64,000 nucleotides of DNA from Trichomonas vaginalis G3 (taxonomy: Eukaryota > Parabasalia > Trichomonadida > Trichomonadidae), in contig NC_067206.1 of the NCBI RefSeq assembly GCF_026262505.1, positions 13,264,205 to 13,328,204 on the forward strand. Direction: 5' to 3'. A program made the position numbers and the translations under genes. This document shows, piece after piece, positions 1 to 6,382 of the stretch (its first letter is position 1; every line of letters begins with the position of its first letter). Under the pieces are notes generated by a model. It worked only from the letters and a program-made list of their open reading frames with translations, did no database searches and was not told where the DNA came from.

Positions 1-180
1 ACAAATGAATTAGTTATGTCAGTCAAGAGAACAGAAAAAGGCGTCAAAGGCGCCGAGCGCAAAGCGCTATATTGTGTTAGTGAAAACTGCACCAAGTCAA
101 TAAGATTAGGTTTGCATTATGAAGATGAGTTCGATACTGTTGAAGAAGTTTTGGACAGATATTACAAATTGCTAACTTGA
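1..180 (+). CDS. small Polinton protein, 3' part (89-residue family)
   Basis: This is the last 59 codons of a gene whose full copy is at 60486-60755. I do not recognise a domain. The protein is mixed charged and ends in an acidic helix (EDEFDTVEEVLDRYYKLL). A double-hairpin mini-element at 40-68 lies inside the frame and contributes the residues KGVKGAERKAL. Copy C has a likely relative of 76 residues at 24440-24670, also ending in a DEVL-type acidic helix. In copies C and D it lies next to a candidate structural protein, but no function can be given. Confidence 0.7.
   Translation, partial: TNELVMSVKRTEKGVKGAERKALYCVSENCTKSIRLGLHYEDEFDTVEEVLDRYYKLLT
40..68. repeat. GC-rich double-hairpin element (in frame)
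   Basis: There are two adjacent small stems with three-base loops: GGCGTC-aaa-GGCGCC followed by AGCGC-aaa-GCGCT. It is read through as coding sequence of the 89-residue protein. It belongs to a family seen at about ten other sites in this window. Confidence 0.75.
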
Positions 181-195
181 ATTTTTTTGACTGAC

Positions 196-228
196 GGCGC
201 AAAGCGCCAAGATGGGCTCAAAGAGCCC
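196..228. repeat. GC-rich double-hairpin element (intergenic)
   Basis: GGCGC-aaa-GCGCC and GGGCTC-aaa-GAGCCC lie five bases apart between two convergent genes. At the matching place in copy D (about 60740-60756) the two genes meet directly and no such element is present, so this is an occupied/empty site pair with about 60 extra bases here. Confidence 0.75.
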
Positions 229-239
229 TCCTGACTGCT

Positions 240-854
240 TTAATTTACTAAAACATATTTCAAGCAAAGTTTATATTCTGTTGAAAGTTTTGTATACTCG
301 TTCGAATATTTATACTTAAACTCAACTCCTGTAGTTCCTGGTGTTTCAATGATGCGGATGTTACCTATTTTCATGAATGGTGGCGTTTGACCACAGCATT
401 CGATTTCAGGGTCGAGATAGTCAATGACACATTGTTTCCCTGTTATTCGTGAGATAACATTTTCAAGGTCCTCCTTTGTTAAAATTATTTGGTTCTTGCT
501 TATAAGATTTGTCAAAAGCTTCTTATCGTCTTTGAGTAAAATTGTTTGGTATAACTGAAGAAGGTAATGGTCTACGTTATCTGAAGGATTTGTTTGAACA
601 TTTATGTAAGGATTGTCGTTGGCTTCTCTTGAAAGAATTTGGTCCAGTGGTGGATACTCTAACTTAACATCTGATGTAGCGTTAGCGTTTGAAGCTGAGT
701 TTAAATTCACGGATTTCAGTTCTGGTTCTTTTTCTTTCAAACACTCTGAACTATAGTTCTTTATGACAATATTGTTTGTCGTTCGTGAGTCAACATTTGA
801 TGTTGGTTCAATTGGAACATTAACGGCACCAGCTAAGATGGATTTGCTTCTCAT
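240..854 (-). CDS. 204-residue Polinton protein, CCG-motif family
   Basis: Function unknown. The N-terminal 90 residues are polar and probably unstructured (many Asn, Ser, Thr). The C-terminal half has a compact conserved core with LDPEIECCGQ followed by a strand-rich stretch (IRIIETPG, VEFKYKYS). Copy C carries a related core, IEPDISCCG and LNLKYSF, in the gene at 23853-24433, so this half is conserved between subfamilies. A second copy lies at 60752-61366. The gene is divergent from the 133-residue gene, with only 25 AT-rich bases between the two start codons, which implies a shared bidirectional promoter. Confidence 0.75.
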   Translation of the reverse strand: MRSKSILAGAVNVPIEPTSNVDSRTTNNIVIKNYSSECLKEKEPELKSVNLNSASNANATSDVKLEYPPLDQILSREANDNPYINVQTNPSDNVDHYLLQLYQTILLKDDKKLLTNLISKNQIILTKEDLENVISRITGKQCVIDYLDPEIECCGQTPPFMKIGNIRIIETPGTTGVEFKYKYSNEYTKLSTEYKLCLKYVLVN

Positions 855-879
855 TTCATATAGAATAAAAACCTTTTAT

Positions 880-1281
880 ATGTATGAAATGAACAATATA
901 CTCGACAAGGGTTTGAATGTAAAGCTAACGAATGAAAATATTGTTGAATTCACTGAGACAGGAGCTGTGTATAAAGATGTAGAACTACTGAACAAAAGAG
1001 CTAAGGGAAGAAGCAGGAACATGAACAAAGGGTGGAAGCCTATAAAAATTTATGTCAATGATGGCTCAGGAGGTTCAAACATAAAGTATGCAGAAAGTTA
1101 TAGAGTTTATGCTCTCAAAGGTGAAAAGCCTTCATTTAAGAACAGCTATTCTAACACATATCCTCAAAAGCTAACGGATGGAGAAGTGGATGATATGAAT
1201 GACAGCAAAAATATTAACAGAAATGGCGACAGAGATGCATGGAATTTGTTTACCATCAGTCAATTGAAGGTTAAACTTTAA
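880..1281 (+). CDS. 133-residue Polinton protein, unknown
   Basis: I do not recognise this protein. It is hydrophilic and basic in the middle (NKRAKGRSRNMNKGWK), with no membrane segment. The start at 880 was chosen because the open frame upstream overlaps the divergent gene on the other strand and is not needed; a second ATG follows at 889. A nearly identical copy is at 61392-61793. Its 3' end converges on the packaging ATPase gene. Position among virion genes hints at a structural or assembly role, but this is only context. Confidence 0.7.
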   Translation: MYEMNNILDKGLNVKLTNENIVEFTETGAVYKDVELLNKRAKGRSRNMNKGWKPIKIYVNDGSGGSNIKYAESYRVYALKGEKPSFKNSYSNTYPQKLTDGEVDDMNDSKNINRNGDRDAWNLFTISQLKVKL

Positions 1282-2166
1282 AACAATGTTGGTCGTTCCC
1301 ATGGAATATTTTTTGACTTTAATGGTATTAGTCATGATATGAATCTCAAGGTATGAACGAGGAGAGATGAGAGACTTATATGCTTCCCAAATTTCTTCAA
1401 AAGGTAATGTTATACCTGACTGTTTCCAAATGAGTTCAATATCATAACGTGAGAAACCTTGAAAGATAACGAAGTCAGTTATGAGACGTTTTATGTTTAA
1501 AGCTAAAAACCTCCATGTTTGCATAAGTATTGCTACAGTTAAGTGGTAATGTCTGACTTTAGTAATGATGTTAGCTAATGGTGAGTCTGGTTTTGACACT
1601 AAACCTTTACCAGCGAAGTCGTCGCAAACGAGCAGAGTGTTTGAAGGATATTTTTTGAAGGGGTATTTTGAAAGTTTTGATAGAATGTAGTTTGTCAGTC
1701 GTTTCATATCGTAAACTCCTGAGTACTGACGTAAGTGGTGTTTGTCAATAATTCTTTCCATCTCCTCAGAAGTCTTTTGCATTCCTGACTGTATAAATTC
1801 AACGATGGCATAATATTTCCTCTTACGTCGAATGTAACGTTGAAGAAATTCAATGAGTTCACTGTCTGGAACTTTAACGACAGAGGCTTGAACTTTTGAC
1901 ATAAATGTTTTCGCTGTTGAGTCCATAGAGTCTGAAGTTGCTGATATAATGATTTGGTCATAATATGAGTCATTTCCTAAACGTTCTGTTATGAGTATAT
2001 GACGAATTAAATTAAATGTCTTACCTGAACCCATCTTTCCACAATAGAAATAAACGCCATTTGAACAGAATTCATAGTCCTTACTGAAAGGAAGAATAAG
2101 AGAAGAGTTAAGTTTGTCTGTAGTTTCATTCATGTCTTCATCTACGTCATGTATTAAATGCTTCAT
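1171..2166 (-). CDS. packaging ATPase (A32/FtsK-HerA type)
   Basis: This is a P-loop ATPase expected to pump DNA into the capsid. Walker A is GKMGSGKT at residues 43-50. Walker B is TLLVCDDF near residues 177-183, with the paired acidic residues of this family. A basic stretch (RRKRKYY) lies between them. Length of about 300 residues suits Polinton ATPases. The start is supported by divergent spacing of 16 bases from the ATG at 2183. The C-terminal tail converges with the 133-residue gene and differs from that of copy D. Copy C has a diverged relative at 29755-30630. Confidence 0.88.
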   Translation of the reverse strand: MKHLIHDVDEDMNETTDKLNSSLILPFSKDYEFCSNGVYFYCGKMGSGKTFNLIRHILITERLGNDSYYDQIIISATSDSMDSTAKTFMSKVQASVVKVPDSELIEFLQRYIRRKRKYYAIVEFIQSGMQKTSEEMERIIDKHHLRQYSGVYDMKRLTNYILSKLSKYPFKKYPSNTLLVCDDFAGKGLVSKPDSPLANIITKVRHYHLTVAILMQTWRFLALNIKRLITDFVIFQGFSRYDIELIWKQSGITLPFEEIWEAYKSLISPRSYLEIHIMTNTIKVKKYSMGTTNIVLKFNLQLTDGKQIPCISVAISVNIFAVIHIIHFSIR

Positions 2167-2182
2167 TTTATCTCCATTAAAA

Positions 2183-3064
2183 ATGCAAGTCAGAAATATT
2201 CAGAACATAGCACCGAGTCTAACTGACAAGAGTATAAAGATATACTATGAACACGTTATGATGAAACCTACCAAAATTCAAGAAAGTCAGTATACTTATG
2301 AATATCCAAGGCACTGGGTAGAGTATGTAGGAGGTGAGAAAGCTATTGAAATCAGACAGGTTCGAAGTATTCCAGCAGGAAGAACAATATTATTGAAGAA
2401 CTTTAATGTTTTGAGGTATAATGATGAAACAAAGAAGCAAGATAGTTTTCCTGTTGCTGTGTATGTGAACCTAGACACAGGAGATGACATGAAAGTTTTT
2501 AACACAAAGCTTCAAACGGTAGTGAGAGAACAACTGACTGCGGAAGGACATCCATTACCTTCAGAAGTTAGCATAGCATATAATTTTGAAACAAACTCAA
2601 TAGATTTTAAAGTCATCTCTGCAAATAAGTCAGGTTTTACATTTAATGAAGCAGATGTATATTCGAATGAAAACTTCAAAGCTATTGCATGGTTAGATAA
2701 TGACGATTGCTTTAAGAAAATATTTAAATTCAGTGACTCAAAGATGTCAATTGATGACCTTCGTGGAATGTTACCATCGACGTTTACAGTAGAAGGTTCA
2801 GCAGGATTGCTTACAAGATTGTCAATTGGTGGTATTTGGTCTCGTGAGAACATTGTTATAAAATCCAGTATAAGTGAATTTGCTGAAGAATCTATATTAT
2901 GTCTTTCAAACTACATGTATTCGCCACCGAAGCATTATAGTATAACAAACTTTGTCAGTAAGTTTAACATAAGACTTGTCGAACCTTCTTCAATGAAAGA
3001 TGTTGTGCTACCCAAAGACGGAAAGGATGGACTCATTATTGAGATGATTTTAATAGCATATTAA
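2183..3064 (+). CDS. 293-residue candidate minor capsid/virion protein
   Basis: Probable virion protein. Residues 30-60 carry YEYPRHWVEYVGGEKAIEIR, a signature also seen as FKFPTDW...YIGITS in the protein at 10258-11114 and in the copy C protein at 36764-39589, so the Polinton encodes two paralogues of one family. The C-terminal end, LPKDGKDGLIIEMILIAY, is matched by LPPDGKDCLYIEAQLLNS in the paralogue. The ATG at 2183 was preferred to upstream starts because those overlap the ATPase start. It is followed without gap by two small genes on the same strand, as in an operon-like cluster. The structural role is inferred from context. Confidence 0.7.
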   Translation: MQVRNIQNIAPSLTDKSIKIYYEHVMMKPTKIQESQYTYEYPRHWVEYVGGEKAIEIRQVRSIPAGRTILLKNFNVLRYNDETKKQDSFPVAVYVNLDTGDDMKVFNTKLQTVVREQLTAEGHPLPSEVSIAYNFETNSIDFKVISANKSGFTFNEADVYSNENFKAIAWLDNDDCFKKIFKFSDSKMSIDDLRGMLPSTFTVEGSAGLLTRLSIGGIWSRENIVIKSSISEFAEESILCLSNYMYSPPKHYSITNFVSKFNIRLVEPSSMKDVVLPKDGKDGLIIEMILIAY

Positions 3065-3289
3065 ATGAGCTTGTTCTTGAAGGTCATTCATGATGAAATA
3101 ACTGTTGTAGAAGATGTTAGCAATTGTTCAGACATTTTGAAGCGTATAGATGAGATAAGAAAGAAGTTTATGAAGCCGCAACGCGGCGAGGACGAAGTCC
3201 ATGAGAATGTTTATGTTTCATTGACTTTCTCCAGTAACGAGAACTTTTATGAGATAATATTGAAGAGAGATGATTTTAATATGGTGTAA
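3065..3289 (+). CDS. 74-residue Polinton protein with double-hairpin insert
   Basis: A small protein of unknown function whose ATG follows directly on the upstream stop codon. Two thirds is ordinary mixed sequence; residues 37-46 (KPQRGEDEVH) are encoded by a double-hairpin mini-element at 3175-3200. The same ten residues occur in DNA polymerase B at 6550-6575, an unrelated protein. In copy D the matching stretch reads RPQSGEGEAR with altered but still paired stems. The protein evidently tolerates the insert, so this part is likely a surface loop. Confidence 0.7.
   Translation: MSLFLKVIHDEITVVEDVSNCSDILKRIDEIRKKFMKPQRGEDEVHENVYVSLTFSSNENFYEIILKRDDFNMV
3175..3200. repeat. GC-rich double-hairpin element (in frame)
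   Basis: GCCGC-aac-GCGGC, two bases, then GGAC-gaa-GTCC, followed by atg. It is identical over 26 bases to 6550-6575 and 50349-50374. The orthologous copy at 63678-63703 has both stems changed with pairing kept. Confidence 0.85.
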
Positions 3290-3814
3290 ATGGTAGCTTG
3301 GGCAGCTTTAGGCGCAATGGGAACAAAAGCATTAGCATTTGGAGCAAAAGCACTTGGAGCTTATGACGCAGTAAATAAAATGAGTGGAGGAAGGGTTTCG
3401 AAGACATTAGATGCAAATAAAGGGAAGATTGGAGGCTGGGTTGCAAAGAAGTTAAGATTAAATAAAATAGGGCTCATAAATAAAGCATCCAATTTGGTTG
3501 CGACTGAGTCAGAAAATGCTTTAGGAAAGGACGATGAGTTTGCAAAACACGCAAAAGACTTTAATGACCAGATGAAAGGTGAAACAATGCATTTAAATAG
3601 AGTCGATGGAACTAAAGAAAATGTTTCTTCTCCACCAGTAGTTCTTCCGTATGGTCCCTATGGAATGTATGGAAACCCTTACGAAAGACCATTTGACCCA
3701 TTGACTGGTGGAAGTAACTGGTATCATTACGGACGAAGAAGAAAGACAGTCAAGTTGGAGACAGACGTAAAGAAAGCAACTAAAAAGAAACCAAGGAAGA
3801 GAGTTATAAAGTAA
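3290..3814 (+). CDS. 174-residue virion-like protein with Gly/Ala N-terminus
   Basis: The first 30 residues are Ala/Gly-rich and weakly hydrophobic (AALGAMGTKALAFGAKALGA), likely an amphipathic or membrane-active helix. The middle is basic, residues 100-145 are rich in Pro, Gly and Tyr, and the tail is strongly basic (KKATKKKPRKRVIK). This recalls minor capsid proteins with a membrane-active N-terminus and a DNA-binding tail, but homology is not shown. Copy C has a gene of similar build at 40379-40779. The ATG overlaps the previous gene's end (gtgtaaatg), suggesting coordinated expression. A copy starts at 63793. Confidence 0.65.
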   Translation: MVAWAALGAMGTKALAFGAKALGAYDAVNKMSGGRVSKTLDANKGKIGGWVAKKLRLNKIGLINKASNLVATESENALGKDDEFAKHAKDFNDQMKGETMHLNRVDGTKENVSSPPVVLPYGPYGMYGNPYERPFDPLTGGSNWYHYGRRRKTVKLETDVKKATKKKPRKRVIK

Positions 3815-3828
3815 TGAATTCAACGGGT

Positions 3829-3895
3829 GAAAAAAGAGGTGAAAAAAGAGGTGAGATTTCACCACTTCACCTAAATTTATTTTTGCGCTATGTTT
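3829..3895. repeat. iteron-palindrome spacer module (GGTGA word)
   Basis: The word GGTGAAAAAAGA is repeated, followed by a dyad GGTGAGATTTCACC and an inverted word TTCACC, then an AT-rich tail ending in ATTTTTG. The same layout with other words recurs between genes throughout the four Polintons. Confidence 0.6.
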
Positions 3896-3961
3896 TCATA
3901 CGTGTGAGGGTGGTGATATCATTAATTTTTAAATAAATGACAGAACAAAAATATAACATTT

Positions 3962-4396
3962 CTACTCAGCAGGAATGAGACCCTTACTGACTATGTATTC
4001 GTTTAATGCTTGATGAAAACAATGGTACATATTATCGTATGGGTATACACAACGTCTGTTTCCATCGTCGTCGTATATGTAGAGCTCAAATCCAGTCCAA
4101 CCTTCTTTTGTACAATATGTAGCTTTATTTAAGTATGCATTTATGTAGATAAGGCAATTTTCTTCATCGCTCCAAAAATAATTTTTGTTCTTTGTTGAAA
4201 TAGTTTTCGTTCCTCTGCGACCATAAGGAATGTATGCAATGAACTTTGCGTCATAAGGGATTGTAATATATTCAGGGTTTCTTTCATCGTCAATGGGTCT
4301 GTCTTTGTTAAAATGCATGTTTCTCAGTTTTACTTGAGTTTTGAATAGTTCACGGAAACGTTCTGGGAAAGAGTCATAGTAAATATAGTCGGACAT
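3962..4396 (-). CDS. 144-residue Polinton protein, unknown
   Basis: This protein is aromatic-rich (about 18 Tyr) and soluble, with no recognised motif. It is the last gene before the right terminal repeat of copy A and is transcribed inward, away from the element end. Its copy D counterpart would lie just beyond the window. Terminal position suggests an accessory role. Confidence 0.6.
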   Translation of the reverse strand: MSDYIYYDSFPERFRELFKTQVKLRNMHFNKDRPIDDERNPEYITIPYDAKFIAYIPYGRRGTKTISTKNKNYFWSDEENCLIYINAYLNKATYCTKEGWTGFELYIYDDDGNRRCVYPYDNMYHCFHQALNEYIVSKGLIPAE

Positions 4397-4439
4397 GTCT
4401 TTACAATGAAATAAAAAATTTAAAAAAATAAAAATAAGG

Positions 4440-4655
4440 TTATTTTTTATTTAGTGAGGACGGTAGTGAATTCGTTAGTGAAGTCATTAGTGAAATCATT
4501 TATGTGTCAGACGGTTTTGTAAATATTTAAGGTTAAGTTGGTTTTATGGTTGTGTTGTAAAATATACGTTACCGGTTTCGTAAAGTGTCAAAACCGCTAA
4601 GTGGTGTACGGAGGCGCGCAGTGCCACAGTACACGACTTAGGGATACTAACTAAC
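4440..4655. repeat. Polinton terminal repeat, copy A right end
   Basis: It matches 14745-14940 and the reverse complement of 41938-42140, and all three stop matching just after a conserved ATACTAAC. It holds a large imperfect hairpin at about 4596-4638 (TAAGTGGTGTACGGAGGC against GCCACAGTACACGACTTA). What follows is different at each site: here a cut KilA-N gene. Confidence 0.7.
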
Positions 4656-4660
4656 AACTT

Positions 4661-5401
4661 CGCCTCATTCGTTCGGTCAAAGATGACATGTACCAAATGC
4701 AAAGTATAATGAACGCTCTTCGTTCTACAAAGCAAGCATATCATTGGTTTGAAAACCAACAGACAAAAGAACTTTTAGAAGAATTTCCTCATATGATTGC
4801 TTCCCTCGGAAAACCGAGAGAAGAGATTCCGTACGAAAATCGCAAGAATTTGGCACCTGGTTTGAAAGGTTATTATGTTCATAGACTTTTAGTAAATGCT
4901 GTAGCAATGTGGGCTTCACCTCGTTATGCTTGTTATATTTTCATGATGTTAGATGAACTATATAAAGCAGAACGTGGAGAGATGGAAAAGAAACTTCAAG
5001 CAAAAGATGAAGTCATTGAATCCAAAGACAAAAGCATACAGAAAAGAATACCACGTTCAGTACCAAAAGGAAAGGAAAAGAGTTATAAGTATATGATTTA
5101 CGCTGAAGAGTTGGAGAAAGAAGAAGATAGAGATATGGTTATGTTGCATTTAGTCAGAAGAAACAACAAAAGCTTTTACGACCTTGCTAAGATTTACAAA
5201 TCTGACAGAAACTGGTTCTATCGTGAAAACTTACCGATTTCAATGACACCGAATGAGCAAATAAAAGAAATTGTCAAAAATACTCTTCCTCAAACACACT
5301 ATGACATCAAAGGTTGCACAATACTTACATTCAAAGAAGACTTACCATTACTGAAGGAAAAAATAACAGAATATTTCGACAACTTCAAAGAGGAAGAATG
5401 A
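4661..5401 (+). pseudogene. KilA-N gene, cut at 5' end by the copy A junction
   Basis: The KilA-N DNA-binding domain continues to about residue 90 of the remaining part (GYYVHRLLVNAVAMWASPRY is the typical helix pair), then a Lys/Glu coiled-coil linker, then a C-terminal domain resembling DUF3627 of large DNA viruses (YKYMIYAEELEKEEDRDMVM, FYDLAKIYKSDRNWFYRENL). The full-length relative in copy C is 30647-31474. The beginning of the gene is replaced by the terminal repeat of copy A, evidence of one Polinton inserted into another. Tandem 54-bp repeats follow directly. Confidence 0.82.
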
Positions 5402-5416
5402 AAACTTACCGATTTC

Positions 5417-5640
5417 AATGAAAAACATTAACTTTTTGACGAAGTGAAGATTTGCACTTTGACAAAATTTAATGAAAAACATTAACTTTTTGACGAAGTG
5501 AAGATTTGCACTTTGACAAAATTTAATGAAAAACATTAACTTTTTGACGAAGTGAAGATTTGCACTTTGACAAAATTTAATGAAAAACATTAACTTTTTG
5601 ACGAAGTGAAGATTTGCACTTTGACAAAATTTAATGAAAA
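5417..5640. repeat. tandem 54-bp repeats
   Basis: Four complete, practically identical 54-bp units start at 5417, 5471, 5525 and 5579, plus part of a fifth. Each holds AACTTTTTGACGAAG and GCACTTTGACAAAATT. They follow the KilA-N stop codon and likely arose by slippage; a related word recurs near 34780. Confidence 0.9.
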
Positions 5641-5689
5641 AGTTAATGAAAACTTACCGATTTCAATGAAAAACATTAACGTAAACATT

Positions 5690-5812
5690 AACGATAAAAT
5701 TTATTTCCTGGACTGTTGTCAAAATGTCATGTTGTCATCATTTTTAAAAGAAGTTAATTAACCTGGTAGCACATGGTGACGTGGTGACACTTTCAGTTAT
5801 TCAAAAATATAT
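5690..5812. repeat. iteron-palindrome spacer module (TGTCA word)
   Basis: Several TGTCA words precede the dyad GTTAATTAAC, followed by inverted TGACA-type words (GGTGACGTGGTGACAC) and an AT-rich tail ATATATTTTTG. The same module occurs twice at 51540-51760 and three times at 54170-54545. Confidence 0.65.
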
Positions 5813-5818
5813 TTTTGC

Positions 5819-6292
5819 TTAAATAGCTTCAGGGTCTATTTCTTCAACCATTTCACTTCCTTCGTCAATGTCAATAGAAGCTTCTTCAACCTTTGGTAAG
5901 AATTTCTGTATAACATCTTTGTTCGTTATTGTCTTCAGAGATGAAGCATAATATTTCACATTTGTTTCACCCTTCTTATATTCTTTCTGTTCGGAAAGAT
6001 TCATAGCAATACTGAAGAAGTCAATGTTAGAGTTCTTTATGACAGTATAATGAGTATCTTTGACATTCACGAAGAAACCCTTTTGTTTCAAAACTACTGC
6101 TAACTCTTGTGAAGTATAACGTTTGCGGTCAATGACGATAGCTAATGGTCTGACATACTGACCAAACTTAGATTCTTTCACAAACTTCTTGTTAAAGATA
6201 ACATTAACATTTGAAGCATTATTGAACTCATTCTTGATGGCATTAGCGAGAGCATTGTATGAAAAGAACTTGCAATCTTGCATGTGTTTCAT
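5819..6292 (-). CDS. 157-residue protein, candidate ssDNA-binding protein
   Basis: No confident domain. A mixed beta-type body with basic residues (VRPLAIVIDRKRY) is followed by a strongly acidic tail ending in MVEEIDPEAI. The unrelated-looking protein at 26770-29240 in copy C, beside the helicase, ends in IDIDPEMF. Acidic tails of this kind are common in single-stranded DNA-binding proteins, where they contact polymerase or helicase. It is divergent from the polymerase gene and shares an AT-rich promoter region of 90 bases with it. A single-strand-binding role is inference. Confidence 0.6.
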   Translation of the reverse strand: MKHMQDCKFFSYNALANAIKNEFNNASNVNVIFNKKFVKESKFGQYVRPLAIVIDRKRYTSQELAVVLKQKGFFVNVKDTHYTVIKNSNIDFFSIAMNLSEQKEYKKGETNVKYYASSLKTITNKDVIQKFLPKVEEASIDIDEGSEMVEEIDPEAI

Positions 6293-6382
6293 TAAAATAA
6301 AAATATTAAATTATTTTGAAAAATAACTTAAAAAAATCTAATCTAATTTTTTCAAAAAATATTTTTTTATTTCCTACTAAAG

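Larger units (their letters stand above)
1..4655. mobile_element. Polinton/Maverick copy A, right part
   Basis: This is the right-hand part of a Polinton; the left end lies outside the window. Gene order is small protein, 204-residue protein, 133-residue protein, packaging ATPase, 293-, 74- and 174-residue proteins, 144-residue protein, terminal repeat. By eye it is about 97-98% identical to 60570-64000 of copy D, so both are young. Its right terminal repeat (about 4440-4655) ends inside the KilA-N gene of copy B, which suggests a nested insertion. The part seen here has few or no breaks. The exact end is inferred from where three copies of the terminal repeat stop matching. Confidence 0.8.

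Noticed and set aside
1704-1973. 89-codon frame on the minus strand inside the ATPase gene
   Set aside because: A shadow in another frame of the packaging ATPase; the same shadow appears at 62213-62470 in copy D.
4640-4656. Splice acceptor (ACTAAC is part of the trichomonad intron 3' motif)
   Set aside because: The full motif with ACACAG does not follow, no donor is evident, and the same ACTAAC ends the terminal repeat at three sites.
5348-5590. 80-codon frame rich in Phe and repeats
   Set aside because: A reading of the 54-bp tandem repeats on the minus strand, kept open because 54 is a multiple of three.
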